DNA of 64,000 nucleotides. Source: Curtobacterium sp. PhB115 (GTDB lineage Bacteria; Actinomycetota; Actinomycetes; Actinomycetales; Microbacteriaceae). The stretch is from positions 1 to 64,000 of the forward strand of contig NZ_RJKR01000006.1 in the NCBI RefSeq assembly GCF_003752025.1, given 5' to 3'. This document shows positions 57,458 through 64,000 of this stretch, one piece after another. The notes beneath the pieces were generated by a model that was not told the origin of the DNA, did not search any database, and worked only from the letters and a program-made list of their open reading frames with translations. The position numbers and the translations under genes were made by a program. Within the stretch, counting starts at the first letter, position 1. Each line of letters starts with the position of its first letter.

Positions 57458-58785
57458 TACGCGTCCTTCAGGAAGATCTCGACGACCGGCACGGCCACGT
57501 CCGGCCGCACGATCGGCAGCGTCAGGGTGAGGGTCCCCGCAGGCTGCCCGCCGAGGCCGGTGTTCTGCGCACGCGTCCCCGGCGGGATCTCGCGGTAGTG
57601 GATCTCCGACGCGTCGTGCAGCAGCTGCGCGTACGCGACCCGGCCGGCGAGGTCGGGCAGGTGCACGTGCTCGAACGGCCACGTGAACAGGTGCAGGTAC
57701 AGCCGGTCACCGCGCTGCGTGTACACGGTGCCCGCCGGTGCCTGGAAGGCGGCCGGTCCGGCGCCGTACACCGAGCGGTCGTGCCGCCGCATCCACTCGC
57801 CGATGCCGTCGAGTGTCTGGCGGGAGACCCCGTCGAACTCGCCACGGCCGGTCGGCCCGATGTTGAGCAGCATGTTCCCGTTGTTCGAGACGCCGTCGAC
57901 GAGCATCCGGACGAGCAGGTCGACGGACTTCAGGTTGAGGTTGTCGCGGTCGTAGCCCCACGAGCCGTTGAGGGTCTGGCAGGCCTCCCACGGGACCTGG
58001 ACGCCGTCGACCTCCATCGGCTTGTCCGGCTGGTACTGCTCGGGGGTGACGATGTCGCCCGGCAGGTCGAGCCGGTCGTTCACGATGATGCCGGGCTGGA
58101 GCCGTCTGGTCAGTTCGAGCAGCTCCGACGATCCCCAGTCGTCACGGCCCTTGCCGCCCCAGATGTCCTCGTGGTCGTTGTCCCGGTACGAGAAGTCGTA
58201 GAACAGGTAGTCGATCTTGCCGTAGTCCGTCAGCAGCTCGGACACCTGGCCGTGCAGGTAGTCCCGGTAGCGGGCCATGTCCCGGCCCTCGTTGAGCGCC
58301 GCGATCGCCTCGGCGCCGTCGTCGCGTCGCGGGTGCACCCCGTCGATCGTGAAGTCCGGGTGGTGCCAGTCGATGAGCGAGTGGTAGAAACCGACGCGCA
58401 GCCCTTCGGCCCGGACGGCGTCGACGAACTCGCGCACGATGTCCCGGCCGAAGCGGGTGGCGGTGGACTTGTAGTCCGTCAGCTTCGAGTCCCAGAGCGC
58501 GAAGCCCTCGTGGTGCTTCGTCGTGAGCACCACGTACTTCATGCCGGCGGCACGTGCCCGTCGGGCCCAGTCGGTGGCGTCGAACAGGTCGGGGTCGAAG
58601 TGGTCGAAGTACTTCTGGTAGTCGGCGTCCGTGATCCGCTCGCGGTTCTTCACCCACTCGTGCCGTGCCGGCAGGGCGTAGAGCCCCCAGTGGATGAACA
58701 TGCCGAACCGGTCGTGGCTGAACCACGCGGGCAGTCCGGTGGCGTCGGTCGCGGTCTGCGGCTCTGCAGGTGCGGTGATGGTCAT
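57457..58785 (-). CDS. Alpha-L-fucosidase, GH29, cytoplasmic
   Basis: 442-aa GH29 enzyme: WFSHDRFGMFIHWGLYALPA, YVVLTTKHHEGFALWDSK and KIDYLFYDFSY (nucleophile Asp) are diagnostic. No signal peptide, so fucosides are imported first by the adjacent ABC system and cleaved inside. It follows the second permease gene by 32 bp. The C-terminal beta-sandwich is short. Confidence 0.93.
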   Translation of the reverse strand: MTITAPAEPQTATDATGLPAWFSHDRFGMFIHWGLYALPARHEWVKNRERITDADYQKYFDHFDPDLFDATDWARRARAAGMKYVVLTTKHHEGFALWDSKLTDYKSTATRFGRDIVREFVDAVRAEGLRVGFYHSLIDWHHPDFTIDGVHPRRDDGAEAIAALNEGRDMARYRDYLHGQVSELLTDYGKIDYLFYDFSYRDNDHEDIWGGKGRDDWGSSELLELTRRLQPGIIVNDRLDLPGDIVTPEQYQPDKPMEVDGVQVPWEACQTLNGSWGYDRDNLNLKSVDLLVRMLVDGVSNNGNMLLNIGPTGRGEFDGVSRQTLDGIGEWMRRHDRSVYGAGPAAFQAPAGTVYTQRGDRLYLHLFTWPFEHVHLPDLAGRVAYAQLLHDASEIHYREIPPGTRAQNTGLGGQPAGTLTLTLPIVRPDVAVPVVEIFLKDA

Positions 58786-58817
58786 GTGGCCAGTGTTCCT
58801 TTCAGAGAGGGGTGGTG

Positions 58818-59723
58818 TCACCGGCCGCCGAGGCCGCTGGTGACGATGCCCTTGACGAGGTGCTTCTGCAACAGGACGAGCAGGATCACGGTGGGCAGCA
58901 TCGAGATCACCGACGCCGCCATCACGAGGTTCCACTCGGAGCCCTGCTGCCCGAAGAACTGCTGCAGGCCGAGCGGGATGGTGCCGCGGGCCTCGACGTC
59001 GTTCACGATGACGAGGGGCCAGAGGAACGAGTTCCAGTACGAGATGAACGAGAACACCGCGAGGACGGCCATCGTCGGCCGGGCGAGCGGGAGCATCACC
59101 GAGAAGAAGGTCCGGACCGGTCCGGCTCCGTCGACACGTGCGGCGTCGTCGAGCTCCTGCGGCACGGTCAGGAAGAACTGCCGCACGAGGAACGCGCCGA
59201 GGGCCGTGAACGCCCACGGGATGATGAGCGCCTGGAAGGTGTCGACCCAGCCGAAGCCCTGCATCATCACGTACATCGGGATGACGAGGACGTCCTGCGG
59301 GATCATCAGCGTCGCGAGGAACAGGACGAACACCGTGTTCCGGCCTCGCCAGCGCAGGCGGGAGAACGCGTACCCGGACAGCACCGCAACCGCGACGTTG
59401 ATCGCCGTGCCGGCCGCTGCGACGAACACGCCGTTCAGGATGAAGCGGGCGAACGGCAGGTACGTGAACGCCTGCGCGTAGTTGCCCCACTCGATGGACG
59501 AGCCCCACAGGGTCGGCGGGGTCGTGAAGACCTCGGCGGAGGGCTTCAGACTCGTCGCCACCATGTAGATGAGCGGTGAGACGAACAGCAGGGCCACGAG
59601 GCAGAGCAGCACGTAGCCGATCACGTGGCGGACACCGCCCGGACGCCGCGTGCGGGAGACCGCCCGCGGGTTGACGGTCCGGTTCGCCGAGGTCGCGGGA
59701 CGCACCCGTGTCAGCTCACTCAT
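58818..59723 (-). CDS. Carbohydrate ABC transporter permease, MalG type
   Basis: 301-aa permease with six helices. The EAA loop is ELDDAARVDGAGPVRTFFSVMLPLARP. N-terminus is cytosolic and basic. It starts with an eight-base overlap with the MalF-type gene, the usual coupling for such pairs. Confidence 0.93.
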   Translation of the reverse strand: MSELTRVRPATSANRTVNPRAVSRTRRPGGVRHVIGYVLLCLVALLFVSPLIYMVATSLKPSAEVFTTPPTLWGSSIEWGNYAQAFTYLPFARFILNGVFVAAAGTAINVAVAVLSGYAFSRLRWRGRNTVFVLFLATLMIPQDVLVIPMYVMMQGFGWVDTFQALIIPWAFTALGAFLVRQFFLTVPQELDDAARVDGAGPVRTFFSVMLPLARPTMAVLAVFSFISYWNSFLWPLVIVNDVEARGTIPLGLQQFFGQQGSEWNLVMAASVISMLPTVILLVLLQKHLVKGIVTSGLGGR

Positions 59724-60690
59724 AGTGCACCCACCGCTTCTGTCCGAGGAACTGGATGGCCGTGATGCCGAGGATGATGACGAACAGCACCCAGGCGCCG
59801 GCCGACGCGAGTCCGAGCTGCTGCGTCTGGAAGCCCGTGTTGTAGATGTACTGCACGAGCGTCTCGGTCGAGGTGCCCGGGCCGCCCTTCGTCAGGACGA
59901 AGGGCTGAACGAACACCTGGAACGACGTGATGAGCGTCATCATCGTGGCGAAGAAGATCGACGGCGAGATGAGCGGGAACTTGATCCGCCAGAACATCTG
60001 CCAGGCGTTCGCGCCGTCGAGCTGCGCGGCCTCGATCTGGTTCTCCGGCACCGAGTCGAGCGCCGCCGAGAAGATCAGCATGTTGTAGCCGAAGCCCTGC
60101 CAGACGCTCATCGCGACGACGGCGAGCATCGCCCAGTGGTCGTCGGCCAGGAAGTTCGGCGCGTGGACGCCGACGGTGGACTGCAGGGTCGCGTCGATGG
60201 CGCCGCCCGGCTGGTAGAGCATCCGCCAGACGACGACGTTCGCGACGATCGGCGTGATGGTCGGGATGAAGAACAGCACGCGGAACACGTGGCGGTGCTG
60301 GATCTTCGGTGTCAGCCACGCGGCGAGTCCGAGGGACACCACGAGGTTGAGCGGGACGTAGAGCACCACGAACAGCACCGTGTTGAGCGTGACCGTCCGG
60401 AAGATCGGGTCGGAGAACAGCTTCGCGTAGTTGTCGAAGCCGGCGAAGGTGCGCTCGCCCAGCATCGGCCAGTTCATGAAGCTCACGACGAGCGAGGCGA
60501 CGATCGGGAACGCCGTGAAGACGACGAGGCCGATCGAGTGCGGCGCGGCGAAGGCGGCGCCCCACCAGGAGCGACGGCCGAGGGCACCGTCGGTGCCGCC
60601 GCCCTTCCGGCGCGGGGCCGCGCCGGTGGCGACAGCCACCGCTGGTGCGGCCACGGCCGCGGCAGCGGGTGGGTCCTGGATGGTGGTCAT
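59716..60690 (-). CDS. Carbohydrate ABC transporter permease, MalF type
   Basis: 324-aa permease. A Pro/Ala-rich cytosolic N-terminus precedes six helices; the EAA loop is QIEAAQLDGANAWQMFWRIKFPLISP. It pairs with the MalG-type protein. The operon encodes no ATPase, so the pair must use a shared MsiK/UgpC-like ATPase encoded elsewhere. Confidence 0.93.
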   Translation of the reverse strand: MTTIQDPPAAAAVAAPAVAVATGAAPRRKGGGTDGALGRRSWWGAAFAAPHSIGLVVFTAFPIVASLVVSFMNWPMLGERTFAGFDNYAKLFSDPIFRTVTLNTVLFVVLYVPLNLVVSLGLAAWLTPKIQHRHVFRVLFFIPTITPIVANVVVWRMLYQPGGAIDATLQSTVGVHAPNFLADDHWAMLAVVAMSVWQGFGYNMLIFSAALDSVPENQIEAAQLDGANAWQMFWRIKFPLISPSIFFATMMTLITSFQVFVQPFVLTKGGPGTSTETLVQYIYNTGFQTQQLGLASAGAWVLFVIILGITAIQFLGQKRWVHYE

Positions 60691-60736
60691 GCGACGACCT
60701 CCTCGTCGTTCGCGCGGTCCTGAACAGGGGAAGAAC

Positions 60737-60780
60737 CGGACTGGAGGCGCGGGGCGGGGTCGACCCGCGCCTCCAGTCCG
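60737..60780. repeat. Palindrome (GGAGGCGCGG family), copy 5, within the fucose operon
   Basis: CGGACTGGAGGCGCGGG (60737-60753) and CCCGCGCCTCCAGTCCG (60764-60780) are perfect 17-bp arms with a 10-bp loop. It lies 18 bp beyond the stop of the binding-protein gene and before the permease genes. A stem-loop there could keep binding-protein mRNA levels above those of the permeases. Confidence 0.92.
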
Positions 60781-60797
60781 TCAGGTGGTGACGCTGG

Positions 60798-62033
60798 TCA
60801 CTCCGAACCGAGCTGGCTCGCGATGGAGGACATCGTGTCCTTGCCGGAGGTCTGCCCGTTCACCGCCTGCAGGGCGTACTGGGCGAAGAGCTGGTTCAGC
60901 TGGTCGCTCTTCTTGTTGCCCGGCAGCGGGGTGGCCTTGTCCAGCGCGGCCTTCAGCGAGTCCTCGACCCCGTCGATACCGGCGTTGTCGTACCAGGTCT
61001 GCTGCGCGGCGGTCCGTGCCGGGAAGGCGCGACCCTGCTCCGCCAGCGAGGTGAGCGTGGCCTCGTTGGTCATCGTCTGGATGGCCTTGAACGCCTGCTC
61101 CGGGTACTTGCACTGCTTCGAGATGCCGAACCCGGACCCGGCCGCGAACGAACTCGGGCCGTCGGTGCCCGAGGGGATCGTGGTGATCCCGAGGTCGAAC
61201 TTCACCTTCGCCTTCTGGCTGATGATCGACCAGGGCCCGTCGCTGTACATCGCGACGTCGCCGGAGACGAACGCGTTGTCGTCGGCGGAGGCGTCGTTGC
61301 TGGCCTGGGTGATGTAGCCCTTCTCCACCAGCCCGGAGAGCCAGTCGAGCCCGTCGGCGAACTCCGTGTTCGTCGCGTCGAGCTTCCCGTCGGCGTCGAT
61401 CACACGACCGCCGTCGTAGCCGAGGATCATCGACTCGAGCGGGATGTCCTCGACGCTCGTGCCCCAGATCGGGGTGCCCGCTGCCTTGAGCTGCTTCGCG
61501 GCGTCCTCGAACTCGTCCACGGTCCAGCCGGGCTTCGGCTCGTCGACTCCTGCCTTCTGGAAGATGTCCTTGTTGTAGAACATGACCATGGGGCCGGTGT
61601 CGTACGGCAGTCCGTAGAGCTTGCCGTCGACCTTCATGCCGTCGAGACCGGTCTGGTCGTACTCGCTGAGGTCGAGTCCGGCCTTCTCCGCCATGTCGTC
61701 GATCGGGACGAGGACGTCGGTGTAGTTCGCCGCGCGGAGCGACTGGATGCTCACGATGCACGGAGCGGTGCCCGTCGAGAGCTGCGTGCGGAGCTTCGTC
61801 CAGTAGTCGTTGAACGGCGAGCCCTGGATCGTGACGTCGACCTCGTCGTCCGTCTGAACGGTGTCGGCCACCTTCTGCCAGGCGGCCTTGTCCTCTTTCC
61901 CGGAGATCCACATGGCCCAGGTCAGGGCGTCCTTGGACTGTCCGTCACTGGCACTGCTGCCACCGGAACAGCCGGTGAGCACGAGCGCGGCAGCTGCTGC
62001 TGCCGCGAGCCCGGCGATGAGTCGTCGTTGCAT
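60798..62033 (-). CDS. Carbohydrate ABC transporter substrate-binding lipoprotein
   Basis: 411 aa. Lipobox LVLTGCSGG after an Ala-rich signal peptide; the mature SBP_bac_1 fold includes LYGLPYDTGPMVMFYNKDIF and AGSGFGISKQCKYPEQAF. Probably binds fucosylated oligosaccharides or fucose. It follows the dehydratase gene by 50 bp. Confidence 0.93.
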   Translation of the reverse strand: MQRRLIAGLAAAAAAALVLTGCSGGSSASDGQSKDALTWAMWISGKEDKAAWQKVADTVQTDDEVDVTIQGSPFNDYWTKLRTQLSTGTAPCIVSIQSLRAANYTDVLVPIDDMAEKAGLDLSEYDQTGLDGMKVDGKLYGLPYDTGPMVMFYNKDIFQKAGVDEPKPGWTVDEFEDAAKQLKAAGTPIWGTSVEDIPLESMILGYDGGRVIDADGKLDATNTEFADGLDWLSGLVEKGYITQASNDASADDNAFVSGDVAMYSDGPWSIISQKAKVKFDLGITTIPSGTDGPSSFAAGSGFGISKQCKYPEQAFKAIQTMTNEATLTSLAEQGRAFPARTAAQQTWYDNAGIDGVEDSLKAALDKATPLPGNKKSDQLNQLFAQYALQAVNGQTSGKDTMSSIASQLGSE

Positions 62034-62083
62034 CGGTGTCTCCACTTCGTCGTGGTGATGGGGTGATGGGAGGTGCGGGGTGG

Positions 62084-63418
62084 TCAGGCGACGCGGACCG
62101 CGTCGGGGATCGACTCGGCGGCGACGACCCAGGCGGGTCCGTCGGGGAACGAGTACGTGTCGAGGGACCCGGCGAGCATCTCCGTGCCGGCCCCGGGGGC
62201 GGTCGGCGGCCAGTACCGGCCGTCGTGGACGTCGACCGGGGTCACGAAGTGCTCGTGCAGGTGGTCGACGAACTCGATGCAGCGGGAGTCGACCTCGCCG
62301 GTCAGGGCGACCGCGTCGAACATCGACAGGTGCTGCACCGCCTCGCACAAGCCGACCCCACCGGCGTGCGGGCAGACCCGGACGCCGTGCTTCGCGGCGA
62401 GGAGCAGGATCGCGAGGTTCTCGTTGACCCCGGCGACCCGGGTGGCGTCGATCTGGAGCACCGACATCGACCCGGCCTGGATCAGCTGCTTCGCGATGAC
62501 GCGGTTCGCCATGTGCTCCCCCGTCGCGACCGGGATCGGGGCGATCCGCCGGGCGATCTCGGCGTGGGCGAGGATGTCGTCCGGGCTCGTCGGCTCCTCG
62601 ACCCAGGCGATGTCGAACGGGCGCAGCCGCTCGATCCACGCGACGGCCTCGTCGAGGTCCCAGCGCTGGTTCGCGTCGATCGCGATCCGGATGTCGGGGC
62701 CGACGGTGGCCCGCGCGATGCCCATCCGGCGGACGTCCTCGTCGACGTCGCCGCCGACCTTGAGCTTGATCTGCGCGAACCCCTCGTCGACCGCCTCGCG
62801 GCACAGGCGCGCCAGCTTCTCGTCGTCGTAGCCGAGCCAGCCGGGGGTGGTCGTGTAGGCGGGGTAGCCGTGTGCTTCGAGACGGCGCTTCCGCTCGGCA
62901 CGGAACGGTTCGGCGGCGCGGAACAGCTCGAGCGCCTCGGCCGGGGTGATCGCGTCGGTGAGGTACCGGAAGTCCACCAGGTCGACGAGTTCCTCGGGGC
63001 TGAGGTCGGCCAGCAGCGCCCAGAGCGGCTGTCCGGCGCGCTTCGCCCGGAGGTCCCAGAGCGCGTTCACCACGGCGCCGATGGCCATGTGCATGACGCC
63101 CTTCTCCGGCCCGAGCCAGCGGAGCTGCGAGTCGTGCACGAGTGCGCGCCAGGTGCCGCCCATGTCGGCGAGGAGCTGTTCGGCATCGGCGCCGAGCACG
63201 TGGTCACGGAGGGCGGCGATCGCGGACTCCTGCACCTCGTTGCCGCGGCCGATCGTGAAGACGAAGGCGGTGCCGACGTGGCCGTCCAGGGCATCGGTGG
63301 TGATCTCGACGTAGGCGGCGGAGTAGTCGGGAGCGGGGTTCATCGCGTCGGAACCGTCGTGTTCCCGCGAGGTGGGGAACCGGATGTCCCGGACGTGCAA
63401 CCCGGTGATGCGACTCAT
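62084..63418 (-). CDS. L-fuconate dehydratase (enolase superfamily)
   Basis: Dehydrates L-fuconate to 2-keto-3-deoxy-L-fuconate. 444 aa, the FucD length. Enolase-fold residues are visible: KxK in [11 protein letters not shown], metal ligands in [22 protein letters not shown] and [10 protein letters not shown], and the His in [14 protein letters not shown]-terminal ATG at 63418 ([17 protein letters not shown]). First gene of the seven-gene minus-strand operon. Confidence 0.93.
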   Translation of the reverse strand: MSRITGLHVRDIRFPTSREHDGSDAMNPAPDYSAAYVEITTDALDGHVGTAFVFTIGRGNEVQESAIAALRDHVLGADAEQLLADMGGTWRALVHDSQLRWLGPEKGVMHMAIGAVVNALWDLRAKRAGQPLWALLADLSPEELVDLVDFRYLTDAITPAEALELFRAAEPFRAERKRRLEAHGYPAYTTTPGWLGYDDEKLARLCREAVDEGFAQIKLKVGGDVDEDVRRMGIARATVGPDIRIAIDANQRWDLDEAVAWIERLRPFDIAWVEEPTSPDDILAHAEIARRIAPIPVATGEHMANRVIAKQLIQAGSMSVLQIDATRVAGVNENLAILLLAAKHGVRVCPHAGGVGLCEAVQHLSMFDAVALTGEVDSRCIEFVDHLHEHFVTPVDVHDGRYWPPTAPGAGTEMLAGSLDTYSFPDGPAWVVAAESIPDAVRVA

Positions 63419-63460
63419 CGTGTCTCCTGACCGAACGGTCGCCGTCGACCGAACGGTGCA

Positions 63461-63489
63461 ATCAAAACATCCGATGTCTCCGACGTCAA
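63461..63489 (-). promoter_or_regulatory. Promoter of the fucose minus-strand operon with operator site 3
   Basis: On the minus strand TTGACG (63489-63484), 17 bp, TTTGAT (63466-63461). The perfect palindrome ACATCGGATGT (63477-63467) lies in the spacer, adjoining the -10. Transcription would start ~35 bp before the dehydratase ATG. The same sequence, with one change, occurs at 52292 and 53167. Confidence 0.72.
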
Positions 63490-63601
63490 GAGAACTCTTC
63501 GTCACGTTCTGGTGTCGAACGGGGCCGAGTCGTCGGATGGCTGGCTGAATCGTGCCCGCCCGTCCGTGGTCGCGCCCACCGCACGAGGCGAGTTTTCGGG
63601 G

Positions 63602-63645
63602 TCAGCGACAGTTCTCGTTCGCCGCGCCCCGTGAACTGTCGCTCA
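63602..63645. repeat. Palindrome of the second family at the right border of the fucose locus
   Basis: TCAGCGACAGTTCTCG (63602-63617) faces CGTGAACTGTCGCTCA (63630-63645), with two mismatches. It shares CAGCGACAGTTCACG with the palindrome at 52197-52256. It lies between the dehydratase promoter and the convergent end of the partial regulator gene. Confidence 0.8.
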
Positions 63646-63676
63646 GCGCGAGACTCGGGGCGCTGCCACGCGGCCC

Positions 63677-64000
63677 TCAGACGGTGGCGAGCCGCCCCAT
63701 CTCGGCGACCACGCCGCGGAGCCGATCGGCCAGCTCGTCACGGGAGCCGTCCGCGAAGCGGTGGGCGGCCTCGATCACGGCGGCCATCACGAGGGTCACC
63801 GCGGTCCGGGCCGAGTCGGCGTCGGTGCGCTCGGCTGCGACGGCGAACACCGCGAGGCGTGCGGTCGCCATCCACTGCAGCATCGTCGGCACCATCTCGG
63901 GCCGGGCCTGCACGAGGGCCTTCATCCGACGTCGGTCCGCCGGCAGGGTCACGGTCTGCGCCACGAGCTCGCACAGGTCGGACACCAGCGGACCGTCGGC
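63677..64000 (-). CDS. C-terminal part of a TetR-like regulator, truncated by the window edge
   Basis: The frame stays open from the stop at 63677 to the right edge and begins in mid-protein. The visible ~107 residues are helical (DRRRMKALVQARPEMVPTMLQWMATARLAVF, here residues ~20-50; TAVTLVMAAVIEAAHRF) and resemble the ligand domain of TetR regulators. The helix-turn-helix would lie outside the window, so the family call is tentative. Confidence 0.55.
   Translation of the reverse strand, partial: ADGPLVSDLCELVAQTVTLPADRRRMKALVQARPEMVPTMLQWMATARLAVFAVAAERTDADSARTAVTLVMAAVIEAAHRFADGSRDELADRLRGVVAEMGRLATV

Noticed and set aside
57458..57682. Longer N-terminus for the mutarotase
   Set aside because: It would overlap the fucosidase 3' end by 225 bp; the family length is ~105 aa, matching the GTG at 57457.

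Overview
The window is high-GC, densely coded DNA from an actinobacterium. The argCJBDFGH - mpg - tyrS - rRNA order, the MTES_1575-type nuclease fold, the frequent GTG starts and the many leaderless start codons all point to Microbacteriaceae. Curtobacterium or a close relative is my best guess; no rRNA gene is inside the window to confirm it.

Layout. 1-438: promoter and leader of a minus-strand rRNA operon whose genes lie beyond the left edge. 439-16750 (all minus): housekeeping block of tyrS, a 3-methyladenine glycosylase, the arginine genes (argC, J, B, D, F, G, H without argR), pheST, a SPOUT rRNA methyltransferase, and infC-rpmI-rplT. infC most likely starts at AUC. 17049-32865: mixed cell-envelope, carbohydrate and general genes (DUF1844, orphan maltokinase-like kinase, CHAD protein, MaoC hydratase, GH2 glycosidase, PIG-V mannosyltransferase, secreted amidase and glycosidase-like proteins, tRNA-Ala, galU, folate cyclo-ligase, mscL). 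33016-37730: a pgsA-like phosphatidyltransferase downstream of a 1271-aa SF1-helicase-like protein whose Walker A lysine and motif II glutamate are both replaced. 37924-45467: small oxidoreductase and transport genes, including a TetR/MFS efflux pair with a clear operator-promoter. 45576-48050: polar amino-acid ABC importer. 48222-51822: a tightly overlapped three-gene operon of a divergent adenosylhomocysteinase-like protein, an amidohydrolase/deaminase and a DUF985 cupin. It is the best candidate here for an undescribed pathway.

52321-63418 is a complete L-fucose utilisation locus in two convergent operons. The minus operon encodes L-fuconate dehydratase, an ABC importer lacking its own ATPase, a cytoplasmic alpha-L-fucosidase, a mutarotase and an L-fucose dehydrogenase-type aldo/keto reductase. 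The plus operon encodes fuconolactonase, a diketo-deoxyfuconate hydrolase, a ketodeoxyfuconate dehydrogenase and a FadR/GntR regulator. Three near-identical palindromes (ACATCGGATGT type) lie at promoters of both operons and form a candidate regulon. Two related larger palindromes (52197-52256 and 63602-63645) bracket the locus almost exactly.

The window is also rich in dispersed repeats. A roughly 50-bp palindrome built on GGAGGCGCGG/CCGCGCCTCC sits in at least five intergenic regions, and half-copies lie inside several reading frames, giving recurring peptides such as GLEARGAS and RASRP. Short tandem repeats (9-35 bp) cluster near gene ends. No CRISPR array, transposase or prophage gene was seen.
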